Positions 7,017 through 12,724 of a stretch of DNA of 12,724 nt are shown piece by piece; position 1 is the stretch's first letter, and every line of letters starts with the position of its first letter. Both the position numbers and the translations under genes were made by a program. This DNA is from Oscillospiraceae bacterium (GTDB taxonomy: Bacteria; Bacillota; Clostridia; Oscillospirales; Ruminococcaceae). The DNA lies in NCBI GenBank assembly GCA_016297165.1, contig JAEDHF010000036.1, positions 1-12,724 of the forward strand, read 5' to 3'. The notes under the pieces are model-generated. The model saw only the letters and a list, made by a program, of their open reading frames with translations. It had not been told where the DNA came from and did no database searches.

Positions 7017-7799
7017 ATGAAATTAGGTGTTTTAGGCGTAGGAAATATGGGCTCGGCAGTAATTAAGGGCGTAAAGGCCGCTGCCACAGGTATTGAAATA
7101 TTCGCTTATGATAAGGACGGCGAAAAACTCTCTGCCGCCGCTGTTACGGCTTGCAAAAGCGAAAATGAGCTTGTAAAAACCTGCAAATACGTACTTTTAG
7201 CAGTAAAGCCCCAGGTTTTAGGCGAGGTTCTCGATACAATAAAGGAGAGCGTAACTCCCGAAACCGTATTTATATCCTTCTGCGCAGGTATTTCCCAGGA
7301 TTTTATAAGAAGCCACACTATTGAGAACGCAAAGGTTGTTCTTGTTATGCCTAATACGCCTATGCTTCTCGGAATGGGCGCAAGCGCAATTTCCACCGAC
7401 GAAAAGACTACCGAGGAGGAATTTGCCTTTGTAAAATCGGTAATCGAAAGCTGTGGTATAGCCGAGGTTGTGCCTGTTGATAAGATGAAGGAAATAATCT
7501 GCATAAACGGAAGCTCTCCAGCATTTATATATCTTTTCGCTAAGGGCTTTGTTGACTACGCAAAGGAACAGGGAATAGAGTATGAGGCGGCATTAAAGCT
7601 CTTCTCCGCTACTCTTGTAGGCTCGGCTAAGATGCTTACCGATTCGGGTATGACCGTTGACGAGCTTATAAAGCAGGTTTCCTCTCCCGGAGGTACAACG
7701 ATTGTCGGTCTCGATAAGCTGTACGAAGGAAAGCTTGTGGAGAATGTAACCGCCGCTTGCGAAGCCTGCACAAAGAGAGCCTACGAGCTGGCAAAATAA
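7017..7799 (+). CDS. proC: Pyrroline-5-carboxylate reductase
   Basis: The 260-residue cytosolic enzyme reduces 1-pyrroline-5-carboxylate to proline with NAD(P)H, the last step of proline synthesis. The N-terminal Rossmann motif GVLGVGNMG occupies residues 4-12. AVKPQ and VMPNTP, typical of the family, follow, and the C-terminal dimerisation region carries the P5CR signature around SSPGGTT (222-228). The length is normal for the family. The ATG at 7017 follows GAAAGGTAG (7002-7010). It begins 20 bases after folT with no usable promoter between, so it is probably in the same transcript, downstream of the THF riboswitch. The structured RNA beginning 4 bases after the stop may end that transcript. 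proA and proB are not in the window. Confidence 0.95.
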   Translation: MKLGVLGVGNMGSAVIKGVKAAATGIEIFAYDKDGEKLSAAAVTACKSENELVKTCKYVLLAVKPQVLGEVLDTIKESVTPETVFISFCAGISQDFIRSHTIENAKVVLVMPNTPMLLGMGASAISTDEKTTEEEFAFVKSVIESCGIAEVVPVDKMKEIICINGSSPAFIYLFAKGFVDYAKEQGIEYEAALKLFSATLVGSAKMLTDSGMTVDELIKQVSSPGGTTIVGLDKLYEGKLVENVTAACEACTKRAYELAK

Positions 7800-7803
7800 T
7801 AAT

Positions 7804-7942
7804 AAGATAACTGCGTTTTTAGGGGAATGACCATATAGCAGTATGTGAAATCGCCGAGCAGGCCTACTTTCAGATTAACGAGAGTTGCTGCTCGGCGGAA
7901 CTGCCAAAAGGGGCACCCTTTATGAGACGCAGTTATTTTTTT
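7804..7942 (+). ncRNA. Unassigned structured RNA element ending in a terminator-like closing stem
   Basis: The first and last parts form a perfect 10-bp inverted repeat, ATAACTGCGT (7807-7816) with ACGCAGTTAT (7927-7936), extendable to about 13 bp, and the 3' strand runs into seven T (7936-7942). Inside are CATA/TATG (7832-7835 with 7841-7844); a perfect 10-bp stem CGCCGAGCAG/CTGCTCGGCG (7852-7861 with 7888-7897) topped by ACTTTC/GAGAGT (7866-7871 with 7880-7885); TGCC/GGCA (7902-7905 with 7912-7915); and possibly AGGG/CCCT (7821-7824 with 7916-7919). There is no open reading frame of note and no convincing promoter just upstream. It may therefore be a 3' element of the folT-proC transcript or a small RNA with an unrecognised promoter. 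The purines GGCGGAACTGCC resemble a T-box only superficially. I do not recognise the family. Confidence 0.5.
7927..7942 (+). terminator. Terminator formed by the 3' strand of the RNA's closing stem
   Basis: ACGCAGTTAT followed directly by a run of seven T is the 3' half of the long-range closing stem that starts at 7807. Because the intervening RNA folds compactly, this could act as an intrinsic terminator. It would separate the folT-proC transcript from the pyr promoter about 30 bases downstream. Confidence 0.5.
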
Positions 7943-7972
7943 GACAAATTGCAAATAAAAGCGAAAAAAGCC

Positions 7973-8001
7973 TTGAAAAAAACTAATTATTATAGTATAA
8001 T
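7973..8001 (+). promoter_or_regulatory. Sigma-A-type promoter for the pyr operon
   Basis: TTGAAA (7973-7978) and a consensus TATAAT (7996-8001) are separated by 17 bases, preceded by an A-rich tract (about 7946-7970) that could act as an UP element. The predicted start is near 8008, leaving a leader of only about 45 bases before pyrC, too short for a PyrR-type attenuator. The -10 lies inside a perfect odd palindrome, TATTATAGTATAATA (7988-8002). Confidence 0.8.
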
Positions 8002-8051
8002 ATATAAGAATATGGTGTAATAACGGAATAATAATTTTTTGTGAGGTAAAT

Positions 8052-9329
8052 ATGAAAACATTATTGAAGGGCGGCTATCTTGTAAACAGCAGTAACCGGA
8101 CCGAAGGAAATTTCGATATTCTTATTAACGACAATATTATTGAAGCGGTAGGCGAAAGCCTTGAATGTGAGGCTGATAAGGTAATAGACTGTAAGGGGCT
8201 TACGGTAATTCCCGGAATATGCGATATGCACGTTCATTTCCGTGACCCGGGACAAACCCATAAGGAGGATATTTTTACAGGCGCAGAAGCAGCCGCAGCA
8301 GGCGGTGTAACCGCAGTAGCCTGTATGCCCAATACAATCCCTGCCTGTGATAATGCCGAAACAATTAAATATATTGTAAAAAAGGGCAGGGAGTCGAAGA
8401 TTAAGGTATATCCCGTGGGCTGTATAACTAAGGGGCTTGAGGGAAAGGAGCTCTGCGACTTTGAAGAGCTTAAAAAGGCGGGGGCAGTAGCCGTTTCCGA
8501 CGACGGACGACCCGTAAAGAATGCCCGTTTAATGGGCGAAGCTATGATAACGGCACATTACGCAGGCTTAAAGGTTATTTCCCATTGTGAGGACCTTGAC
8601 ATAATCAACGGCGGTATTATAAATGCAGGAAAAATTGCCCGTGAGCTCGGCGTAAAGGGTATGAGCCGTTCCAGCGAGAACATTGTTACCGCCCGTGAGA
8701 TACAGCTTGCTATGGACCTTGAAATGCCGATTCATATCGCCCACGTTTCCACAAAGGAATGTGTAACCCTTATAAGAAACGCAGTAAGACACGGCGTTAT
8801 GGTAACCAGCGAAACAGCTCCCCATTACTTTACCCTTACGGAGGAGGAGCTTTTGAAGCGTGATGCGGATTACAGAATGAATCCGCCCCTAAGAACAGAT
8901 GCCGACGTAAAGGCGATAACCGAAGCGGTAACCGACGGTACTATCGACTGTATCGTAACCGACCACGCTCCCCACAGTAAGGAGGAAAAGGCGGATTTCG
9001 AGAAGGCGCCCAACGGTGTTGTGGGCCTTGAAACATCTCTTGCGGCTACCCTTACGAGGCTTTACCATACAGGTAAGGTAAGGCTTATGCAGATTGTAAG
9101 AATGATGTGTGAAACTCCCCGAATTATCCTGGGCGTTGAGGGCGGAAGTATCGAGCCGGGTGCAGTAGCCGATATCGCCGTTGTTGACCTTAACGAGGAG
9201 TGGACGGTTGACCCCGAGAAGCTTCATTCCAAGTCGAAGAATACCTGCTTTAAGGGCATGACCCTTAAGGGAAAGGTTAAATATACCTTAGTAAACGGTA
9301 AAATTGTATATAATGACGCCGAAGCCTGA
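8052..9329 (+). CDS. pyrC: Dihydroorotase (class I)
   Basis: The 425-residue amidohydrolase interconverts carbamoyl-L-aspartate and dihydroorotate in de novo pyrimidine synthesis. The metal-binding HVHFRDPG places H60 and H62, DDG places D151, ISHCED places H178, IHIAHVST places H231 and TDHAPHS places catalytic D304. All these positions coincide with the well-studied Bacillus-type class I enzyme, which bridges its zinc ions with Asp151 rather than a carboxylated lysine. The residues are read from the sequence and the mechanism is from the family. The start at 8052 has GTGAGG six bases upstream. It is the first gene of the pyr cluster, 51 bases after the -10 element. Hydantoinases and allantoinases share the fold, but the motif set and the pyr context favour dihydroorotase. 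Confidence 0.95.
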   Translation: MKTLLKGGYLVNSSNRTEGNFDILINDNIIEAVGESLECEADKVIDCKGLTVIPGICDMHVHFRDPGQTHKEDIFTGAEAAAAGGVTAVACMPNTIPACDNAETIKYIVKKGRESKIKVYPVGCITKGLEGKELCDFEELKKAGAVAVSDDGRPVKNARLMGEAMITAHYAGLKVISHCEDLDIINGGIINAGKIARELGVKGMSRSSENIVTAREIQLAMDLEMPIHIAHVSTKECVTLIRNAVRHGVMVTSETAPHYFTLTEEELLKRDADYRMNPPLRTDADVKAITEAVTDGTIDCIVTDHAPHSKEEKADFEKAPNGVVGLETSLAATLTRLYHTGKVRLMQIVRMMCETPRIILGVEGGSIEPGAVADIAVVDLNEEWTVDPEKLHSKSKNTCFKGMTLKGKVKYTLVNGKIVYNDAEA

Positions 9330-9375
9330 CATTATGACAGCGTAACGGTGATACAGAATTAAGGAGGACTAAAAA

Positions 9376-10311
9376 ATGTCAATGGACGCACTTATGGCGG
9401 CAATCGCCAGAACCCAGAACCCTACGGTAGCAGGTCTCGACCCTAAGCTTGACTTCATTCCCGAATTCATCAAGGAAAAGGCATTCTCCGAATACGGTGA
9501 AACCTTAAAGGGAGCTGCAAAGGCTATTCTTGAATACAACAAGGGACTTATCGACGCACTCTGCGGAATTGTTCCTGCGGTAAAGCCCCAGGCGGCATAT
9601 TATGAAATGTACGGTCCCGACGGCGTAAAAACGCTTTACAAGACCCAGAAATACGCTAAGGAAAAGGGCTTATACGTAATTACCGACGGAAAAAGAAACG
9701 ATATCGGTACAACAATGGAGGCTTACGCTGTAGCTCACCTCGGTAAGGTTAAGGTGGGAAGTAACGAGTACTGCCCTTTTTTAGGCGACGCTCTTACCGT
9801 TAACGGCTATCTCGGTTCTGACGGAATTATGCCCTTAATCAACATCTGTAACGAATATGATAAGGGCATTTTCGTACTGGCTAAGACCTCTAACCCCTCT
9901 TCGGGCGAATTACAGGACAGACTTATCGACGGTACTCCCGTTTATGAAACTATGGCAGGAATGTGTGAGGAATGGGGCAAGAAGCTCCCCGGAAAGTACG
10001 GCTATAGTGGCGTAGGTATTGTTGCAGGCGCAACCTATCCCGAACAGATTGCGGAGCTTCGTGCAAAGTTCCCCAACACCTTCTTCCTTATCCCCGGCTA
10101 CGGCGCACAGGGCGCTTCCGCTAAGGATATAGCCGCAGCCTTCGATAAGAACGGTCTCGGCGGTATCGTAAACAGCTCCAGAGGCATTATGTGTGCATAT
10201 AAGAAGGAAGGCTGTGACGAAAGGGATTATGCAGGCGCTGCATACAGGGAAGCAGTAAGAATGAGGGACGAGATTATGTCCTTTGTGGGTAAGGTTGTTC
10301 TTCCCGAATAA
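9376..10311 (+). CDS. pyrF: Orotidine 5'-phosphate decarboxylase, type 2
   Basis: The 311-residue cytosolic TIM-barrel enzyme converts OMP to UMP, the last step of the pathway. It belongs to the longer type-2 PyrF subfamily (about 270-310 residues), not the short approximately 230-residue Bacillus/E. coli type. TVAGLDPKLDFIP lies near residues 17-29. The active-site motif DGKRNDI (104-110) supplies D104, K106 (proton donor) and D109. IPGYGAQGA and VNSSRGI near the C-terminus form the phosphate-binding part. The ATG at 9376 lies eight bases after a strong AAGGAGG (9361-9367); a second in-frame ATG at 9382 is too far for that site to prefer. The gap of 46 bases after pyrC contains no terminator. 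Confidence 0.95.
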   Translation: MSMDALMAAIARTQNPTVAGLDPKLDFIPEFIKEKAFSEYGETLKGAAKAILEYNKGLIDALCGIVPAVKPQAAYYEMYGPDGVKTLYKTQKYAKEKGLYVITDGKRNDIGTTMEAYAVAHLGKVKVGSNEYCPFLGDALTVNGYLGSDGIMPLINICNEYDKGIFVLAKTSNPSSGELQDRLIDGTPVYETMAGMCEEWGKKLPGKYGYSGVGIVAGATYPEQIAELRAKFPNTFFLIPGYGAQGASAKDIAAAFDKNGLGGIVNSSRGIMCAYKKEGCDERDYAGAAYREAVRMRDEIMSFVGKVVLPE

Positions 10312-10357
10312 TTCCGATTAAAGCTTTTTCTAAGGTTTGTTCACGAAAGGTGAAAAT

Positions 10358-10903
10358 ATGAAACTCGGTGAAATGAAACTGAAAAGAAGATATACCGTGC
10401 CGCAGGTTATTGTGGATATAGCCTCTCTCGGCGCCTTGGTATATATCTGCTTTATAGTTTATACCTGTTATCTTGATGTAAACAGTCTTAATATGAATAA
10501 TTATACAGGAGCCGATCTCTCCTCTATTGACTGGAAGCCCCTTATCCTCTGGATAATTCTCGGCGTTATAGTCTGCGTTATTTCGGTAATACTTATCTTC
10601 AGAAGGAAAAAGCTGCCGAAAAAGCTTTGTATAAACGAAAATAACGGAGCGAAATACTGTAACGTTATCGACACCTCTGTATCCTGCATAAGACTGATTA
10701 TTCTTCTTGCTCTTTCGGAGGGCTGTTATCTCCACATGGCAGGTATTTTTATGAGAGCGCCGGTCTTCTCGGTTCAGCTTTTATGCGACGTGTGCTTTAT
10801 CCTGGCGATACTCTGGTTTACGAAAATGCGGCTTGAGGCGCTTAGCGAAGCTGAATTACAGCGTAAGGAAGCTGAAAAGAAAACGGTCATAATACAGGAC
10901 TAA
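10358..10903 (+). CDS. Unknown four-helix membrane protein inside the pyr operon
   Basis: I do not recognise this 181-residue protein. It has four hydrophobic segments, about residues 17-38, 61-81, 107-126 and 135-155, with a basic N-terminus (KLKRR), a basic cluster after helix 2 (FRRKKLPKK) and a highly charged C-terminal tail rich in Glu/Lys. The positive charges favour both ends and the loop between helices 2 and 3 lying in the cytoplasm. I see no enzyme motif; cysteines are scattered in the helices. The start at 10358 is chosen because AAAGGTG (10346-10352) stands five bases before it; the frame also extends back to a TTG at 10337 without a good site. It lies 46 bases after pyrF and 23 before pyrK, on the same strand, so it should be co-expressed. 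A role in pyrimidine uptake, export or sensing would be a guess. Confidence 0.8.
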   Translation: MKLGEMKLKRRYTVPQVIVDIASLGALVYICFIVYTCYLDVNSLNMNNYTGADLSSIDWKPLILWIILGVIVCVISVILIFRRKKLPKKLCINENNGAKYCNVIDTSVSCIRLIILLALSEGCYLHMAGIFMRAPVFSVQLLCDVCFILAILWFTKMRLEALSEAELQRKEAEKKTVIIQD

Positions 10904-10926
10904 TACTAAGGAAGGGAAAAACGAGA

Positions 10927-11700
10927 ATGACATATAAATGTTCGGAATATAAGCTTATAGAAAAGAAGGCTATCGCTTCGGGAATTTTCTCCTTTACGAT
11001 ACTTTGTCCCGAGGTTGCGGAGCTTTCGGAATGCGGTCAGTTTGTTCACATTCTTGTAAAGGGATGTACATTAAGACGTCCCATCTCTATCTGTGAGGTA
11101 GATAGAGAAAAGGGAACAATCAGAATCGTTTTCGAGATAAGAGGCTCGGGAACGGATAAGCTTGCAGGAATGAACGTAGGCGATGATATAGATATGATTG
11201 CCCCTCTCGGAAAGGGCTTTTCCGTAAAGGAACTTCCCGAGGGAAAGCGTGTTATCGTAGTAGGCGGCGGAATCGGCGTTCCCCCTATGCTTGAGACAGC
11301 GAAAGCCCATAAAAAGGCTGCTGCCGTTCTCGGCTTCAGGGATTATTCAAGGGTAATTCTTACCGAGGATTTCAAGAAAAACGGCATTGATACAATCGTC
11401 TGCACCGACGATGGAAGCGTAGGAAATAAGGGTACTATCGCCGAGCCATTAAGAGCCGAGCTCGCAAAGGGCGATGTTGAGGCGGTTTTCGCCTGCGGAC
11501 CTAAGCCTATGCTGGCGGCTGTAATAAGTGCGGCTAAGGAATACGGAGTATTCTGCGAGGTTTCTCTTGAAGAAAGAATGGGCTGCGGCGTGGGCGCCTG
11601 CGTAGGCTGCGTCGCAAGAATCAACAGAAACGGCGAGGAAAAGCTCCTTCGCGTATGTAAGGACGGCCCCGTATTTAATGCAGAGGAGGTAATACTTTAA
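10927..11700 (+). CDS. pyrK: Dihydroorotate dehydrogenase B, electron-transfer subunit
   Basis: The 257-residue FAD and [2Fe-2S] protein passes electrons from the PyrD flavin to NAD+ in the PyrD2-PyrK2 heterotetramer. The N-terminal ferredoxin-reductase-like FAD domain carries RRPIS (residues 50-54). The nucleotide-binding domain shows GGGIGVPP (113-120) and a CGPKPM motif near 194-199. The C-terminal cluster ligands are C220, C225, C228 and C244, in CGVGACVGC and RVC, the usual PyrK spacing. The length is normal. The ribosome binding site AAGGAAGGG (10908-10916) precedes the ATG by 10 bases. Its stop codon shares one base with the pyrD start (TAATG), consistent with coupled translation of a 1:1 complex. 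Confidence 0.95.
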   Translation: MTYKCSEYKLIEKKAIASGIFSFTILCPEVAELSECGQFVHILVKGCTLRRPISICEVDREKGTIRIVFEIRGSGTDKLAGMNVGDDIDMIAPLGKGFSVKELPEGKRVIVVGGGIGVPPMLETAKAHKKAAAVLGFRDYSRVILTEDFKKNGIDTIVCTDDGSVGNKGTIAEPLRAELAKGDVEAVFACGPKPMLAAVISAAKEYGVFCEVSLEERMGCGVGACVGCVARINRNGEEKLLRVCKDGPVFNAEEVIL

Positions 11701-12611
11701 TGAAGGATTTGTCTGTAAAGGTTGCCGGGGTTACCTTCCCGAACCCTGTTATCGCCGCTTCGGGCACCTACGGCTTCGGCGAGGATTATGCACCCCTTTA
11801 TCCTCTTAATAAGCTTGGAGGTATATCCTGTAAGGGTACAACCATTAACGAAAAGCCGGGAAATCTTCCTCCCCGAATCGCCGAAACAACAGCAGGTATG
11901 CTCAATTCCGTAGGCCTACAGAACCCCGGCGTTGATGTGTTCATAAATAAGTATCTCCCTGAACTTAAAAAGAACGGGAATGTTATAATAGCCAATATTG
12001 CAGGAGCAACAATCGACGATTATATTGCTACCGCAGAAAAGCTTGACGCTACCGATGTGGATATGATTGAGCTGAATATATCCTGCCCTAACGTAAAGCA
12101 GGGCGGCGCTACCTGGGGTACAACCTGTCAGGGGGCAGCGGCAGTCACAAAGGCTGTCCGTAACGCAACAAAGAAGCCTGTTATGGTAAAGCTTACCCCT
12201 AACGTAACCAACATTACCGAGATAGCTAAGGCTGTTGAAGCCGAGGGTGCAGACTGCCTTTCACTCATAAACACCCTTCTTGGTATGAGAATCGACATAA
12301 GAACGAAACGTCCCATTCTTCATAATAATGTAGGCGGCTTCTCCGGTCCCGCTATTTTCCCTGTAGCGGTAAGAATGGTGTGGCAGGTTGCCAATGCCGT
12401 AAATATCGACGTTGTTGGAATGGGCGGCATTACCACAGCCGAGGACGCAGTTGAAATGATGATGGCAGGCGCAAAGGCTGTACAGATGGGCACCGCCATT
12501 TTTACCGACCCCTATTCGCCCTTAAAGGTAATAGACGGTCTCGAAAAGTATATGATTGAGAACAATCTCGACAGTCTTTCGGAAATCTGCGGAGTTGTAA
12601 AGCCTTGGTAA
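11700..12611 (+). CDS. pyrD: Dihydroorotate dehydrogenase B (NAD+), catalytic subunit
   Basis: The 303-residue FMN enzyme oxidises dihydroorotate to orotate and belongs to class 1B, which needs PyrK. NISCPN places the catalytic-base cysteine at C129; class 2 membrane enzymes have serine here. FMN and phosphate contacts are suggested by ASGTYGFG (20-27), KGTTINEKPGN (45-55), GGFSGPA and the late GGITTAEDA and QMGTAIF segments. GAGGAGGT (11683-11690), inside the pyrK coding region, serves as the ribosome binding site, and the ATG overlaps the pyrK stop by one base. The immediate pyrK neighbour makes the NAD+-linked form essentially certain. The next gene appears to start within the last codons of pyrD. 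Confidence 0.96.
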   Translation: MKDLSVKVAGVTFPNPVIAASGTYGFGEDYAPLYPLNKLGGISCKGTTINEKPGNLPPRIAETTAGMLNSVGLQNPGVDVFINKYLPELKKNGNVIIANIAGATIDDYIATAEKLDATDVDMIELNISCPNVKQGGATWGTTCQGAAAVTKAVRNATKKPVMVKLTPNVTNITEIAKAVEAEGADCLSLINTLLGMRIDIRTKRPILHNNVGGFSGPAIFPVAVRMVWQVANAVNIDVVGMGGITTAEDAVEMMMAGAKAVQMGTAIFTDPYSPLKVIDGLEKYMIENNLDSLSEICGVVKPW

Positions 12612-12724
12612 CTACGGTTTATATTGTAAGGCATTGTGAAGCGGAGGGAAATCTTCTCGGAGAGTTTCAGGGCAGTATAGACTGCGACATTACCGAAAAG
12701 GGAAAGCTCCAGCTTATTAAGCTT
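12605..12724 (+). CDS. Histidine phosphatase (phosphoglycerate-mutase-like) family protein, N-terminal part
   Basis: Only the first 40 residues are in the window. The frame reads VYIVRHCEAEGN, the family's N-terminal signature with the phospho-accepting histidine H10 next to R9 and the conserved E12 and N16, followed by GEFQGSIDCDITEKGKLQ, the usual phosphate-pocket and LTEKG-like segment. The second position after the Arg-His pair is Cys instead of the common Gly, a tolerated variant. The start is inferred: there is no ATG, but an in-frame TTG (12605) with GGAG (12591-12594) ten bases upstream overlaps the pyrD stop by seven bases. Possible substrates include phosphoglycerate, adenosylcobalamin precursors and sugar or nucleotide phosphates; the fragment cannot decide. 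Its overlap with pyrD suggests it belongs to the same operon. Confidence 0.8.
   Translation, partial: MVTTVYIVRHCEAEGNLLGEFQGSIDCDITEKGKLQLIKL

Noticed and set aside
7866..7890. GAGAG-containing loop as a PyrR binding site for the pyr operon
   Set aside because: It does not match the PyrR consensus around UCCNGNGAGG, and the element ends before the pyr promoter, so it cannot control pyr transcription by attenuation.
7892..7920. GGCGGAACTGCC resembling the T-box antiterminator sequence
   Set aside because: The key UGGN that pairs with the tRNA NCCA end is missing, there is no specifier-loop architecture, and no aminoacyl-tRNA or amino-acid gene follows within the transcript.
7941..7946. Consensus TTGACA just after the RNA's T-tract as a pyr -35
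   Set aside because: No acceptable -10 lies 16-18 bases downstream (the sequence there is A-rich). The TTGAAA/TATAAT pair at 7973-8001 is a far better promoter.
10337..10357. TTG start at 10337 for the membrane protein
   Set aside because: The ATG at 10358 has a properly spaced AAAGGTG site, whereas the TTG lacks one; the seven extra residues add nothing recognisable.

Overview
The window looks like chromosomal housekeeping DNA from a low-to-moderate GC Firmicute, most likely a Clostridia member of the Ruminococcaceae/Oscillospiraceae type. The evidence is the rapZ-whiA-dnaE-pfkA gene order, clostridial-type pyrimidine genes (pyrK with class 1B pyrD, long type-2 pyrF), strong AGGAGG-like ribosome binding sites, sigma-A-like promoters and an ECF folate transporter subunit behind a tetrahydrofolate riboswitch. 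Species cannot be fixed from the sequence alone. Every gene reads on the + strand, and no mobile element, tRNA, rRNA or CRISPR array was seen.

Layout. (1) 1-4837: the 3' end of rapZ, then whiA and dnaE (DNA polymerase III alpha), tightly packed with 7- and 17-base gaps. (2) 4838-5905: pfkA with its own sigma-A-like promoter, a 5'-UTR hairpin and codon use typical of a highly expressed gene. (3) 5906-7799: a THF riboswitch with an unusually long P4 arm and a readable translational switch, followed by folT (folate ECF S component) and, 20 bases later, proC (pyrroline-5-carboxylate reductase). (4) 7800-7942: a compact structured RNA closed by a perfect terminal inverted repeat that runs into a T-tract. 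I could not assign it to a known family. (5) 7973-12724: a pyrimidine operon with its own promoter, pyrC-pyrF-(unknown four-helix membrane protein)-pyrK-pyrD, followed by the start of a histidine-phosphatase-family gene cut by the window edge.

How it works together. The pyr genes cover carbamoyl-aspartate to dihydroorotate (PyrC), dihydroorotate to orotate (PyrD with the PyrK flavin/iron-sulfur subunit) and OMP to UMP (PyrF). pyrE, pyrB and carAB are not in the window. The folT-proC unit is predicted to respond to cellular reduced folate: THF binding should form P1, break a 10-bp anti-sequester stem and release a segment that pairs with the folT Shine-Dalgarno. The first block links cell-envelope/division regulation (RapZ, WhiA), replication (DnaE) and glycolysis (PfkA).

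The points most worth a second look are the unassigned RNA at 7804-7942, the riboswitch with its extended P4 and switching platform, the enlarged FolT, and the unknown membrane protein inside the pyr operon.
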